Assembly: GCF_037126465.1 (NCBI RefSeq)
Contig: NC_088201.1
Span: 81,868,273 to 81,932,272, forward strand
Direction: 5' to 3'
Source of the DNA: Ornithodoros turicata
Lineage: Eukaryota; Arthropoda; Arachnida; Ixodida; Argasidae
Length of the DNA stretch: 64,000 nucleotides
Below are positions 20,341 through 32,235 of the stretch, one piece after another. The stretch's first letter is position 1; every line of letters starts with the position of its first letter. Under the pieces are notes generated by a model. It was not told the DNA's origin. It did no database searches and was given only the letters and a program-made list of their open reading frames with translations. The position numbers and the translations under genes are program-made.

Positions 20341-21500
20341 GGAGTGTAGAACCCCCCTCCCTAGGGGGGGAATCCCTGGTCAAAAGATGCAGCTTATTGT
20401 TTCTTTGTTTTCTTTCTTTTTTATCTTGACTTATGTTCTGAAACATGTTGCATGTGCTGGTTCATGTGTGGTTCGAAGATGGGATGTTGCCGCGAAACGA
20501 TAGTCTTATAGTTGCCATTGAGCCACTAACTTCGAGCAGCATGTGAATTCCCGCAGTCCTAATCACGTGCTCTCGTAACACGCCGTCAAATCGCAGTAAG
20601 CCCCCTATCGTGTTTCGGCGATGCTACTCCTAGTACTTGTGCTGCCATCTATGATGTTCGACACCAACACAGACAGTTCCGGTTTCCTGGTTGGTTTTCT
20701 CGCTCGAACCAGAGCACGGAAAGAAAAGTATCCGGCTTGATCTGAATAAAGTATGAAAGAGGTGCGGCGTTCAGCCTTTGTGCGCGATTTCGACCCAGCG
20801 CGAATCTCCCCGGAGTGGAGTTGCTGTTGTTACCGTAGCACTCTAGTAGTAGACAAACTGTACAAAGCGGCTAGTTTAGACTGCAAATAACTCACCTACT
20901 GCTCGCGGGAAAATTTTCTGGACCCGTCACAGCTTTAAACTTCAAAGTCATCACGTATTTCGCAGTTGATGTCTAACATACTTCTGCGACATGCGAGACT
21001 GCTCTTATTGTTCCGTACTCCGCCGGAGTCGTAATGACGTAATGCATGTGATGTCTTCTCGTTTCTGCGCGTGGATATGCATGACACTATAGTTCAACAG
21101 GACCACAAATCTCCGTATAAGACATTTGAAGACAACGGATTCCTAGGAGTGTGGCAGAGGCAGGTGGTGCGGGTAACTGCTTCCTATGTGCTGAGAACTC
21201 TCCATTCTATGGCGCTTGAGAATGTATATAAAAGAGGATAACAATGGAAATGACGAAGTGTGCCGGATGTTCTTGACAGGACCGTAGGTCTAAGTGATAC
21301 ACTGGCTCTTGAGTTAATCTACGTTATAGGAAAGCTTGTTGTGCTTCTCCTTTTATTTGTTCATTTTCTAAGCTCTTTGTTTCGTTTTCTTTTTTACTTC
21401 CTCCCCGTCATGTATTCTTCTTATTTTCATTCCTCTCATTTTCTCTTGCACTTGTTCTAAAACTTATAAGTTAGAGTGTCTTTTTTGTTCCGTGTTATAG
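20341..21500. other. Unassigned DNA
   Basis: No gene was recognised. AATAAAG at about 20745 could be a poly(A) signal. A pyrimidine-rich stretch lies at about 21340-21460. Confidence 0.35.
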
Positions 21501-21684
21501 TGCCGCGAAGCAACTGTGGCTATGAGCGGCGTACATTCGTCTGGATAGTCGTCGGAAAACCCAGGGGAAATCTCAGACAGCACAGCCCGTGGTAGGATTC
21601 GAACTCACCACCTCCCAGCCTTCAGCACGACCTTGACTACCGCCAACGAGCGGGACGCCTTAACCCGCTCGGCCATGCCGCTGG
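21501..21684 (-). mobile_element. tRNA-derived SINE
   Basis: In minus-strand sense the head reads TGGCCGAGCGGGTTAAGGC (A-box region), then GGGAGGTGGTGAGTTCGAATCC (B box) and CTGTGCTGTCTGAG. This is the internal pol III promoter of a tRNA(Ser/Leu)-like sequence followed by the SINE body. The middle of the body is deleted relative to the copy at 55028-55311. tRNA-derived SINEs are known in ticks (Ruka); I do not claim identity. Confidence 0.75.
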
Positions 21685-21767
21685 TAAGTTGGAGTATATA
21701 GTCTACCATCATTCTGAGACAGGCTTCGCGCTTTCTTCTTTACCTCTCGTCATACCCAATCAAAGTA
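21685..21767. other. Short unassigned gap
   Basis: Nothing recognisable before the TA at 21766-21767. Confidence 0.3.
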
Positions 21768-22836
21768 CAGGGTTCGCCAAGATAAACTTCGGCGTTTGTA
21801 ATGGAGATAAAACAAATAAATAGTGTAGGGAAGCTAAAGTAGATGTTAGAGGACTTATTATGCCGCGAAATTTTATGCCGATATTGCCACTTGGTCAGTT
21901 TCCATGCGGATAAATCGTGAAAATTAAAAAACCACCACTGCGTAACATTTTCAATCGGCTATACCTGTGTTTCAGCTTTTTCCGTCCGATGGCGACACGG
22001 TCGATCGTGGCGTCGCAGACGATATCGAGACCAAGACTGCGTTCCAATACCGCGTGCCCGCGAAGCCGCCTGACTAGGCAGCTGAGTAGACCCCTTTGCT
22101 TGTCACTATTGGAACAGGCTTGCCTAGCCAAGGCGCCTCTGGCGCCATCTCGTTGCTCACACAAGAAATGCGTACGGCGCAAGCGCAGCAGGCCTCTAAT
22201 GCGCTAAGTTTGTAGGACATCGTGCATAAACTGTCACCTTCACAACTAAACATGTGTTGCAACTCTCTACGCAGTTTTAAAAACATACCACTATGTGCAA
22301 CTTTACATTTAAAGCCAGCAGAAACAGCGGGCACGCTGGTACCGTCAACGCGCGTCTCCATCCCGGCTGTCAGATGATCAGGCGTATAACTAGACTGCAT
22401 CGATGCGCACTAGGCGGTAGCCGATTGAATAGCGGACTTGGCGAGATTTGGAACGAGACTTAACATGGCGGCACTTCCGGTTAGACCGCTAGGCAGGCTA
22501 GGCTAGGCGGGGTATTGGAACGCAGCCCAAGTAAACAAGTGGAAGTGAATGCAGAGGACTACTGTGCAAAGGGTGCGAAGTCGTCTGCAATGCCGCGTTT
22601 GACCCTGTTGCTATCTGACGGAAGGAACTGAAACACAGGTATAGCCGATTGAAAATGTTACGCAGCGGTGTTTTTTTTTTAATTTTCACGATTTATCCGC
22701 AGGGAATCTGACCGAGTGGCAATATCGACATAAACGTTCGGGGCATAATACGTCCTCTAACATCTACTTTAGCTTCCCTACACTGTATTTATTTGTTTTA
22801 TCTCCATTACAAACCCCGAAGTTTATCTTGGCGAAC
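21768..22836. mobile_element. Foldback element (family F1) with a nested insertion
   Basis: The left arm (21768-22035) and right arm (22527-22836) are inverted. Landmarks in both are GGTTCGCCAAGATAAACT, AGATGTTAGAGGAC, CGGATAAATCGTG and TATACCTGTGTTTCAG. The left end follows a TA. The right end is replaced by a run of 19 C after GGCGAAC. A second copy is at 28903-29443, which lacks the nested element. Confidence 0.8.
22036..22526. mobile_element. TIR element nested in the foldback, 5-bp duplication
   Basis: The terminal inverted repeats are ACTGCGTTCCAATACC on the left and GGTATTGGAACGCAGC on the right. It is flanked by CCAAG at 22031-22035 and 22527-22531. The paralogous foldback at 28903-29443 has the uninterrupted sequence GAAACAAAGTGAAGAAGTGG at the same point, which aligns with GAGACCAAG joined to TAAACAAGTGG. 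The superfamily is not assigned. No transposase. Confidence 0.7.
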
Positions 22837-22854
22837 CCCCCCCCCCCCCCCCCC
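22836..22854. repeat. Poly(C) tract, 19 bases
   Basis: It replaces the expected end of the foldback and is followed by unrelated sequence. It may mark the tail of another insertion or be slippage. Confidence 0.6.
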
Positions 22855-24171
22855 ATCAACAACAGCGAAAAACAACAGGGGGTCGACGTCGATGCCCTTC
22901 CCCTAACCTTGGTGGGGGACGTTATCACTTGCACGAATACGGGGATGATAATGACGAGGATGTCGCTGGCAAATAGATGAATTTGTGAAGCCGGGCAGCT
23001 TTGAGAGTGGCAACCGTGGTACTTTACACACATGTTTTCTCTGCAGGTGTTGTGGCTTTGTCCTATAAGGTTCTGCAACTCGACTGCAAGATCGCTGTCT
23101 TCCACAAGTCAGACTAAACTTCTAATGGCGCGTTATTCTCAACTTGGGAAAGAGCATCAATTTTCCTCCTTATTTGTGCTTTGTTTACGACAAGGAGAGC
23201 TCAACCCGGTTGTCGATCGTTCGGATGGTCAGACAAAGGAGTTTTAATAGATCGGAAGCAAAAACGATACGATAACGGAAGCTGTTGAATCAGACCTCAG
23301 CAGCGTAATAGTAATAATAACTGGGTGTACACCGGAAACGTGATGTCAGCTACACAAAGTAATCGACTTATACGTGCTCGGAACCGATGTCGTGAGCGCC
23401 TTCCGATGCGCTAAAACTCGCTAATGTAAGACGGTCTCGTTCGAGATACTTGATATAGAGTATCTTCCATTGCACGCAAGATACTGGATACCATTTAGTA
23501 CGCTTGCACGTCTCTCACGTGCGTATTTGGTCGTGATTGATTAATCAGTACTATACCCGTTCTGGGTCCGTGGAGAAGTGTTTCTACCTATTAATGTTGA
23601 GCGTAGAGAGTGCTCCAAGATGAAAGTGACAGAGTCGATGCATTGCTGCCATTCTTCTGCCGCTATCTTCCGGGGTGAGAATGATGTGTCGGATGAGTTA
23701 TGATCTGCTACTACGCAACTCTCATACGCAACCACTTGACAACCACTTGTCTAGTTTCTACGTCCACGTCCCTATGTCCGTTCTGTTAAAACACGTTACA
23801 AAGCTACAAAACCACCGACAGACTCTTTCCATGAATTCAGCAATGACAAAACCAAATCCGGGATACTACTGTCAAAGCGGCTGTGACAGCAACTACCCGT
23901 AGGTGACTGGAATTGTTACATTAGACGACAATCGGAAATGCTCTTCAACAGGTGAGGAAGTCCGGCCCGTGACAGATTGACACACATAACAGTGACAACA
24001 GACCGTGGCGCGAGTGGTTGGAAGAGGGTACAACGCCCACATTCACGAGCGGGAGCCTGATAAACCTTGCACGGATTCATAATTTGCGGTTCTCTAATGA
24101 TCACACCATAGCTTAGCTATGTTCTCAAAATTCCGAAGCTGAGACTTTGCACCAGGGTAGCCACCATACGT
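22855..24171. other. Unassigned DNA
   Basis: No gene or recognisable repeat. Confidence 0.35.
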
Positions 24172-24239
24172 AGCATATGTGGAGGGACCATATGTATGTA
24201 CCAAACCATATGTAGCATATCTGGAGGGACCATATGTAA
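24172..24239 (+). repeat. Short tandem duplication
   Basis: GTAGCATATSTGGAGGGACC followed by ATATGTA occurs twice, about 40 bases apart, separated by TGTACCAAACCATA. Confidence 0.7.
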
Positions 24240-24412
24240 CGGAAAGCATAAGGAACTGCAGCCCCAGCGTACATTTTTTTCTTTATAACTTCACCATCAC
24301 CATCACGCGTACCGCCATTTTAAAGCTAAACGTCCAAGGTAAGAAAAACAACGTCAACGGTAGGTGGGCGCAGCTGAATTCACACATATATATAATCACT
24401 ATGTGGCATTAA

Positions 24413-24908
24413 AGGAGCACTGAGGTGACCCCCAATTTTTTTTTTTCGTTTTTGTTTTTCGGTGCATAGTGTTCTCCAACGAATAAAATGAGTTACTGCA
24501 AAAAAAAATGACGAGCGTAGGTGACCTACAGAGCCAGCGCGAAGGCTCTGTTCCGCACATCTTTGAAAAAGTCCTCTCCTCGTGAAAAGAGCGCATTGCA
24601 GAACGAGAGGACGTCGTGACGTATGCTATACTCCCTTCACGTGACCAGTGACGCACAGCGGCACAGCTCAAGCACATATAAGAGGCGCCTGAGCTGCGAA
24701 GAAAAAACAAAGAAACAATGCACGGAGCCTCCAATACGTCACGCGAGAATTGTGTCTGCGGCTGCTTTCTCCGACGGTTTTTTGTAATTTCGATTGCACA
24801 GCCATAACGCACCGCAGAGCGAAAATATTTTGCATGGTGACTCCTGGTGGACAGCTTGACAGATGAGGCAGGATTTCGAGCGACGTTAAATGTCACCTCA
24901 TTGGACCT
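24413..24908. mobile_element. TTAA-flanked MITE
   Basis: A 496-bp element with inverted ends AGGAGCACTGAGGTGAC (left) and AGGTCCAATGAGGTGAC (inward from the right). It is flanked by TTAA at 24409-24412 and 24909-24912. TTAA targets are characteristic of piggyBac and Kolobok; the AGG-type terminus fits either only loosely. No transposase; a 165-codon minus-strand frame spans most of it, but without a domain. Confidence 0.75.
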
Positions 24909-24912
24909 TTAA

Positions 24913-26939
24913 ACCCCAATCTGGCACGGAATGTCCAATCACGTGGCGTGCAGATCCACAATGCCTTCGAAGATTGCTAATTTTTTTTAGTTTGTCGTGA
25001 AGCCACGTTGCAGAGCCTCAACTTGAGAGCACATTTAGACTTTTAGATGATGGGATCGACAATGGTGCGAGACTCACAAATTAAAGAAAAGTACACATCA
25101 GAATCCTTGCAAGAAAAGAAGCAGACCCTTGACGGGTGCCAGTTATCTGCAGTACATAACGCATGAAATGAATCTTCCCACCCCAACAATACAGCCTCTA
25201 CTAAACGGGCTTACTAATGCTTGCGAGTTATGCGAAATATATTGGGATTTATAGCGTGTTCGTTTCACTATACTTCACTCCATGTATGTACGCATGCTGC
25301 TTTGAGAAGGTTAGTGCAAAGACTCGTGTGCAGAAACTGACTACATACAGGCCGTTTCAGCTCACGGTTGATCCACCAACGTACCTGCGTGTTTTTTTTT
25401 TTTTTCGGTCTACTTGTCTGTCACATGGAAATCCTTACTTTCAACTCCTTTGGCTTTCTTTCTTTGAACACTTACAGACAAAAATATTTTGTCCCATCCG
25501 TAATTATCTCACGGTTTTATTATCAACACGTGATGTCGGAATACGTTTCAATTATCCTAGTGTACATCTTCGTTACACCTGTTACCTCCGACAGGGCAAC
25601 AGCGTACTAGTTGACGCCTAAACGTGCACGCGAATCAGTACAACGATATGAACTCCACAGCCAAGAACTCATTCATTTACTTAAAATACTTATATACTTA
25701 CATAGAATGTTACAACGGGTTAGCGCATAGAGCCCGAATAAGAGAAGAAGGGGCGTTTCCTTGTGATAAACAGGAAGCGAAAGAAACCACACCATCAACT
25801 TTACGGCCCTCCAAACCCCTTTCACCTAAAGCGTTCTTCAATGGCGGGGCGAACAATAAATCAAAGGTAGAAAAATCCATCTAAACAAACAAGGCCTCAC
25901 GAGTGGTTCCCCTCTCGCGCACGCAAGCTTCAATGTCCCCACCCACGCACTCTGAAAGAGCAATACGCTCGTATCGGGAGTGGCTGTACTGTTTTGACCT
26001 CGCCTAAGCCCTACTCCACAAGATAAGCGAAAGGCTTCAGAAAGAACGCAGAGTACTTTTCCTTAAAAGTCGTTGACATCGTGAGAAAGTGTACTACAGG
26101 GTGCGGAGAAAAAAAATCGAAGATACGACGGACGTTAAAAAAATATATTTTTGAAGGAATGCTTTTGAACGTGGTGAAATATAAAGCTGTAAAGCCCGAG
26201 TGACACTTCCAAGAGTTCGCAATGTTTCTTTTAAACATTACGCGCTAAAAGCGGCCGGGTGCTGGCCGTGCGTTCCCCTCGGTGACGCTTTCTGCATCGT
26301 CTTGCGGTAGCTGCTTCACTAAGTTGGTCTCTACGTAAAGGGCACGGAATACATAGTGCTGTACCGCGAGCACTTGACAGCAAGTGCTCTGTAGTTCCCT
26401 GGAAACGACGGTCCTCTCGTTATTAAGAGACTGCGCAGGAGTCTGTCAGTGAGCTGCGCTCTCTGGTTTCATTCGTCAGCTAGAGGAGCACTCATTTTTC
26501 GAGACAAGAAGTAGCGGCATATCGTCAACCACAGCGCCTAGAGTGACCGACCAAACGTAGAGCTCAGCCAACATCTTCATATTTTCCTGTTTCTAACCAG
26601 ACCAAAATGATACGTTTTTCTGTCCTAGATGCTCCGCTGTGAGACTCGAATTCTCGTGTTCAGCGACTTCTGATCCGCAGTCCAGAGGAAATGCCACCAT
26701 ATAGCAGACGGCATTCTTCATGTATGTGCGCTTCCGCGTCCTGCATTTATTAAGCAAAGCGCGTGGAAACCTATATACACGGCGTTTCTTTTTCTCGTCA
26801 TTTACGTAATTTTTATAATAAAGATATATGAGAGCTACCTAGATGCGGTTTTCACAGGTGGGTTATGCGGACATCATGTGAGGAAGAATATGCAACTACA
26901 AGACGACTGATTACGTAAAATTCAGTGATTACCTTATTT
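24913..26939. other. Unassigned DNA
   Basis: The longest frame (134 codons, 25217-25621) is low-complexity in part and has no domain. No repeat was recognised. Confidence 0.4.
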
Positions 26940-27690
26940 CACATTTTATTTCATGGTTCCATGGTTCATAGATTGCATACAGGCTCCAGTTAGAACTAGT
27001 TATGGGACCTCGTATTGTTTACAAGTGCAAAAGCAGCTCTCGGAATTAGATGTAATGTGTATTAGGAAAAATAAATATTATGGCACATCGTGATTAGCAT
27101 AGTAGTAATATGAATCGTACCGCTAAGAAATATTCCAGCAAACCAGTATGTTCAAGGTTACAATTAAGTGAAAACGAATTGCTGCAAGACATTTTTGAAT
27201 GAATGAAATGAAGATGTATGTCTGGTGTCTGATGGCAATGAATTCCAAGACTGATGATTACTGAGCAAATTTGAACACCCCATATAGTTAGTTCTACACT
27301 GGGAAATGGCTGATTCTGCGATGCGGTTCGCGTGTTTATAGTAGTTGTTTTATATGTAAGCACGATTTGTGGTATTGTAAGCTGATTGTGCGGTATTTTG
27401 TGGGTTTGCACAGCATGACACGGATGTATGTAAGCTTCTCTATGGGGATTAAGTTACGTGATGGATAGATGGATTTGACATTTTCTGTGCGGTTCATGCG
27501 GAGGATAGTGCGAATGGCAGTGTTTTCTGACCCACTTGAAGTGGATGTCCTAATGCTTTGTAGGTGACTCCACATACAGATGTACAGTAGGCTAGACGAG
27601 ACTGGATAAATGCATTATAGTATATGGCTAGCAGTGTCTTTAGTTGTCTTATTAAGAAATGCGTGACAGCTGATCTAGAGCCAGCCATTA
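26940..27690 (-). pseudogene. RT thumb-region relic of a CR1/L2-like LINE
   Basis: In minus-strand sense the sequence reads IQSRLAYCTSVCGVTYKAL (about 27610-27545), then, after a frameshift, NTAIRTILRMNRTENV and LIPIEKLTYIRV (about 27520-27410). The pattern Y-x-AFIQSRLAYC, then LQV-x-QN-x-AIR, is typical of the region after the catalytic domain of CR1/L2/Jockey-type reverse transcriptases. The catalytic YADD region is absent (5' truncation). Downstream is an AT-rich 3' UTR of about 400 bases ending near 26940. The relic abuts the foldback at 27698. Confidence 0.7.
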
Positions 27691-27697
27691 TTTAATT

Positions 27698-28084
27698 CCA
27701 TCCTCTTTTTTGAATATCACGAAAGGAGCGAGTATTTTGGGATATAAATTGCCAAATTTTGCTATGCAAATGAGCCGAAATTGAAACCACGCGCTTCTCG
27801 AGCTCAAAATGAGGGAAAGGGCGTTCGTGTCAAAGGGTCACGTGTTTTGTAGCGATCGAACTGATTGTAATAAACGCTGATCTGCTAGCTAGATATACCC
27901 CCTTTCCTTTTCTTCTTTCTTTTTTTCACGTACCTATTATTTTTACCGCAGAGATAAACCGAAGCGATATCGTTTCTGCGCTCGAGAAGCGCGTAGTTCT
28001 GGTTTCGCCTCATTTGCATGCCAAAGTTTGACTATTTATATCTCAAGTACGTGCTCGATCCAGCGTTTTTGAGAAAGAGGATGG
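27698..28084. mobile_element. Foldback MITE
   Basis: Inverted arms share CCATCCTCTTT, GATATAAAT, ATGCAAATGAG and CGCGCTTCTCGAGC, read inward from each side. The centre (about 27830-27950) is unpaired and contains a pyrimidine run. No duplication is certain. The element abuts the RT relic. Confidence 0.65.
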
Positions 28085-28902
28085 ATTACCACAATGGTCG
28101 CCTCCTGGAATTTTGTGTCTCGCATTTTCACGAAAACATGTAATTAATAAGATAATTAACAAACTTTAGGTAATTAGTCGCCCAGTAGTTACATGCTCTT
28201 TCCCGCAGGATGTTCGCCTGACCGCGTAACCGGCCCGCAAAAGTGGCATCGATGCTGCTCCTCTTTAAATTAAAAAGAAAAAGAAAGAGAAAGAAAGAAT
28301 CTGTAAAGGATAAAAATTAAGACTCTGTATAACGTGTCTCATTCACTATGGTAAGTATCATCTGTGTTCACAAACCAAAGACATGTTCGGCTTTAGATGA
28401 ACAAAGACGAACCAAACTAGTTGACATCGTGTCAGCGAATAACGCCTCCTGTATTTAGATTAAATACATATCTACCTTGCACTTAAAAGGTCGATGCGAT
28501 GCAACAGCAGAACTCGCAAAACTGGAAAATAACTGGCGATAAGATGACTAGATGTCACCCTGTATGAGGGTATCCCAGGGAATCTGGAGCAACATTTCTA
28601 TAACTCGCAGATGTGACTCAACTATGACTATTAGCTTTTTTGAAATGTCACTGTAGCGCGAACAAGAGGGAAGTCTCGAAATCCAAATGAACCGGTTTTT
28701 AGTAAAATTCTGCGTTAATTAACTTTCTCGTTAATTAAAATAAGAATATTGTTAGGGAGAGGTTAGCGGAAACGAATCGTTTATCAGAAGAGTGTGGTTG
28801 GAATGCGCTATTCCAGAGATGTGCCCGACGAAGGAGATGATGATGATGACAATTCACGATATGAGCACAACGAATGCTTTGGTTCCTTGCTTTCTCGATG
28901 TA
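28085..28902. other. Unassigned DNA
   Basis: No gene was recognised. GAGGGTATCCCAGGGAA at about 28566 resembles one end of a mariner-like MITE, but a partner was not found. A (GAT)n-like run lies near 28833-28850. Confidence 0.35.
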
Positions 28903-29443
28903 CAGGGTTCGCCAAGATAAACTTCGGGGTTTGTAACGAAGATGAAACAAATAAGAACAGTGTCGGGAAGCTAAAGTAGATGTTAGAGGACGTATTATGC
29001 CCCAAAATTTTATGTCGATACTGCCAGTTGGTCCGTTTCTCTGCGGATAAATCGTGTAAATTAGAAAACCGCCGCTGCCTAATCGGCTATACCTGTGTTT
29101 CAGCTCCTTTCCGTCAGATGGCGAAACGGTCGAACGCGGCGTTGCAGACGACGTCGAAACAAAGTGAAGAAGTGGAACTGAATACAGAGTCGGGGTACTC
29201 TGCAACGCAGCGTTCGACCGTTTCGCCATCGGACGGAGAGAAGCTTAAACACAGGTATAGCCGTTTAGGCAGCGGCGATTTTTTAATTCTCACGATTTAT
29301 CCGCACAGAAACACACCGAGCGGCATTATCGACATAAAATTTTGGCGCATAATACGTCCTCTAACATCTACTTTAGCTTTCCGACACTGTTCTTATTTGT
29401 TTTATCTTCGTTACAAACCCTTAGTTTATCTTGGCGAACACTG
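28903..29443. mobile_element. Foldback element (family F1), uninterrupted copy
   Basis: 541 bp with TA at 28901-28902 and 29444-29445. The ends are CAGGGTTCGCCAAGATAAAC and, inward from the right, CAGTGTTCGCCAAGATAAAC. The arms pair through ATCTACTTTAGCTT, CGGATAAATCGTG, TATACCTGTGTTT and GCGAAACGGTCGAACG. It serves as the empty-site reference for the copy at 21768-22836. Confidence 0.8.
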
Positions 29444-29445
29444 TA

Positions 29446-32235
29446 CTATTCCGGGAGACCGAGAGGCCATGGACGGTATTTTTTTTTCCGTTGCTGGAAA
29501 TACGTTCCACGTGAAACCCTGTATGTCATCATCTAAGCGTGGGATACGCCACATTGAAATATGGCGGTCGTCGAAAAACGTTAGCTGGCGGCAGGAGACG
29601 AACCCGCACCTCTTGATTACATGTCAAGTGCGCTTCGGAAAAAGCCCGCGTACACCCTAAAGCGTGCTTTCTGACGTGGCACGGTGTTTGTGCGGGGAAG
29701 GTGCCTTGCGTTTGCCCAAACGCTCCTCGTTTGGATGTGTGTTTTCGATACATGGTCAAGTCGCGCGGGGTAGCCAAATTAAAAAAATCAGCTGTATGTT
29801 TCGCTTGAAAGCAGCCCTTGCCCATAGCCAGCTACAGTTTCTTAGTGGAGGGTCACATCACCTCTTAAACGACATCACTCTGGGACCACGATTAGCAGCT
29901 CTTACACTTGCTTCCGAAATATAGTTTTTCTTTATTTTCCGCAGAAGTCCTGGTGCGCTCCCGGTGACGATGGCTCATAGCATTACAGTTTGCAGATGGC
30001 TACCTCGCCAGTCATCGAATACCTTAGCAGTGCCAAAAGGTATACGCATGCCATCCAAAGATCTTCGCGGAGCCCCACGACTCGTTAGGATGCTCTCGCA
30101 ATTATCGTAATTAATCAATACGTCGATGTCCTCTCCCACTTCAAAGGTTTACCACTGGTCATCGTGTTGACATTACTCAGCCTCGTTTTGCGGAAGAGAT
30201 ATGTTTCCATGATCAGTCGAGATCTGTGAGTCAATGAGTGAGTGAGGTGTAGAAACCAATCCGGTGGTCCTCAGGAGCTCCATAAACATTTGAATACCCC
30301 GACGGTGTTGCACCGGGTTCTTACAAGGGCCTATAATTGCTGTCAAGAAACTAGACAATATGTTCGACGTAATCTAGAGATGCGGACTACGTGGACGCGT
30401 ATAAGTGAATGAACGAAGTGGACGCGTAAATGAACTGTGCGAGCAGTAAGGCTCATGTGACTACATAAAACCAAAACCCGACATATTATTCATTTTGTTT
30501 TCTTTTATGAAAAAGAGCAAAAACTGTATTTTAATGTGGTAATGAGACGTTGATAAGTATGTGACGTGCAACAAGAAATTGAACCACTCAAATCGTTATA
30601 GGCCACTCTACTAGAAGTTCTCTAACACACTGCTGCTCACCGAAGAAAATACTGGGAGGCGACCAGGAATATAAAACATTTGGTTCCATTGCTAGTAATT
30701 GTGCATATCCTGTCTGAAAAATTTCGTTGGGCAAAGCCGCGTAGTTTTCGAAATGAACAAATGTACACTCTGTTCGGGCTTGGAATGATGCAAGCATCCA
30801 CGGGCATGATTTTGCAGACGTTACATGGTCGTGGAACCGAGATAAAGGTGACAGAATGCTGACCCGAAAATTGTTAGAACATTTCAAACTTTAGAATTCA
30901 CAAAACTTTTGTCCCCTGTTCGTTCGGGTGATGCCTCACAGAGCAAAAAGCGGAAGTTTCTGAGAGTGACGTCACGCGAGAAGGATCGCTGGCAAGGGAA
31001 TTGAATCATTTGTAATTGTTCGCGAGTTTTATTGTACCAGCCCGGTGGGACGGCATTTTTCTTTGTTCAGTTTTAGTTCTTGCCCGTCGCTTTAAAGAGA
31101 AGGTGGAAGGTAAAGGCTGTACCATATTTGCTCTGAAAGAGTGCCTTTCTTTTGCACGAAAGCATATGCTTAAACGATCTCCCGTCTCTTTACCCAGACA
31201 AAACACTTCTCCATTACACGGTATGACGCCCTGACTTTCGTCCTCGCACTATCGTTTTCCAAATGTAGACTGCAGACTGTTCGGGCTCTGGAGAGCAGCA
31301 GGATCGCGTTTCTATTCAACACAGTTGATTTGCCGGTTTGGAGAAAAACGGCGGTCTTTCATCTCCATTGTACTCGACGTTCCTCTCATTAGTCCCAGTA
31401 TCTCTGCAGTGAAGTATACAATCGACAGTCTGGCCTGGTTTGTGGCATCGTATCTCAAGAAGCGCGTGTCTCTTTTACCACGCCTTCTGTTGTACAAAGC
31501 AGACGTCAGTTTGCCTTTTAGGAGAAAGCGGGACAATGCGACGTCTGCTACCAATCTCAATGAGCTGCAGAGCACTACTTCGAGCATATGTCAATAATAG
31601 TCAACTGAGATGGAGACTCACCGTGCACAAAAACAAATCTTCCTGGCTGCTTACAATGACAAAACCGGAGTCACAGCTGTGGTATCTTTTGAGTGCGACT
31701 TGTTTCCCTGGCATATGGGGCCATCACAACGCAGACAAAACAAGATCTATGTCAATAAATTCATTAAACGGTACTTGATTTGCAGAGAAGCTGCCCGTCA
31801 ATTAATTTACATCAAAATATGACACAACATTTCAGGCGCATCTTGGTGTTCAGTGATTCTCACCGGTGCCGAGCAAGAACGTTAAAGTGTCATAACTAGT
31901 TGCTTTGTAGTAGACTGAGAAGTGATGCGTTTAACAAGCATGTGCCATGGCAATGCTTAGACAACTTAAGAGCACTGTACAGTATTCGGCGAAAAGCAAA
32001 AAACCCACTGAGAATCTAGTGAAGGTCGATCGGAGCAAAAGTCTCAGGTCTGTATCCAGTGAGATATCGGCCACTCTAAGCGTGAGGCTTTTGTTTCTGT
32101 CTATCAGTAGCGCGAGATTCCGCTGAAACGTAATGCACTTAAGACCAACGAGATAGAGAGGGAAATAGAGAGATAAACCGGCAGCCATATTTGAAGCTAC
32201 CGTGGATGGCGCCATGTTGACCTCACATTGCCTTG
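29446..32235. other. Unassigned DNA
   Basis: No gene is supported. Two frames have protein-like composition but no domain: minus 30588-30887 (99 codons) and plus 31610-31822 (70 codons). No repeat was recognised. Confidence 0.35.
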
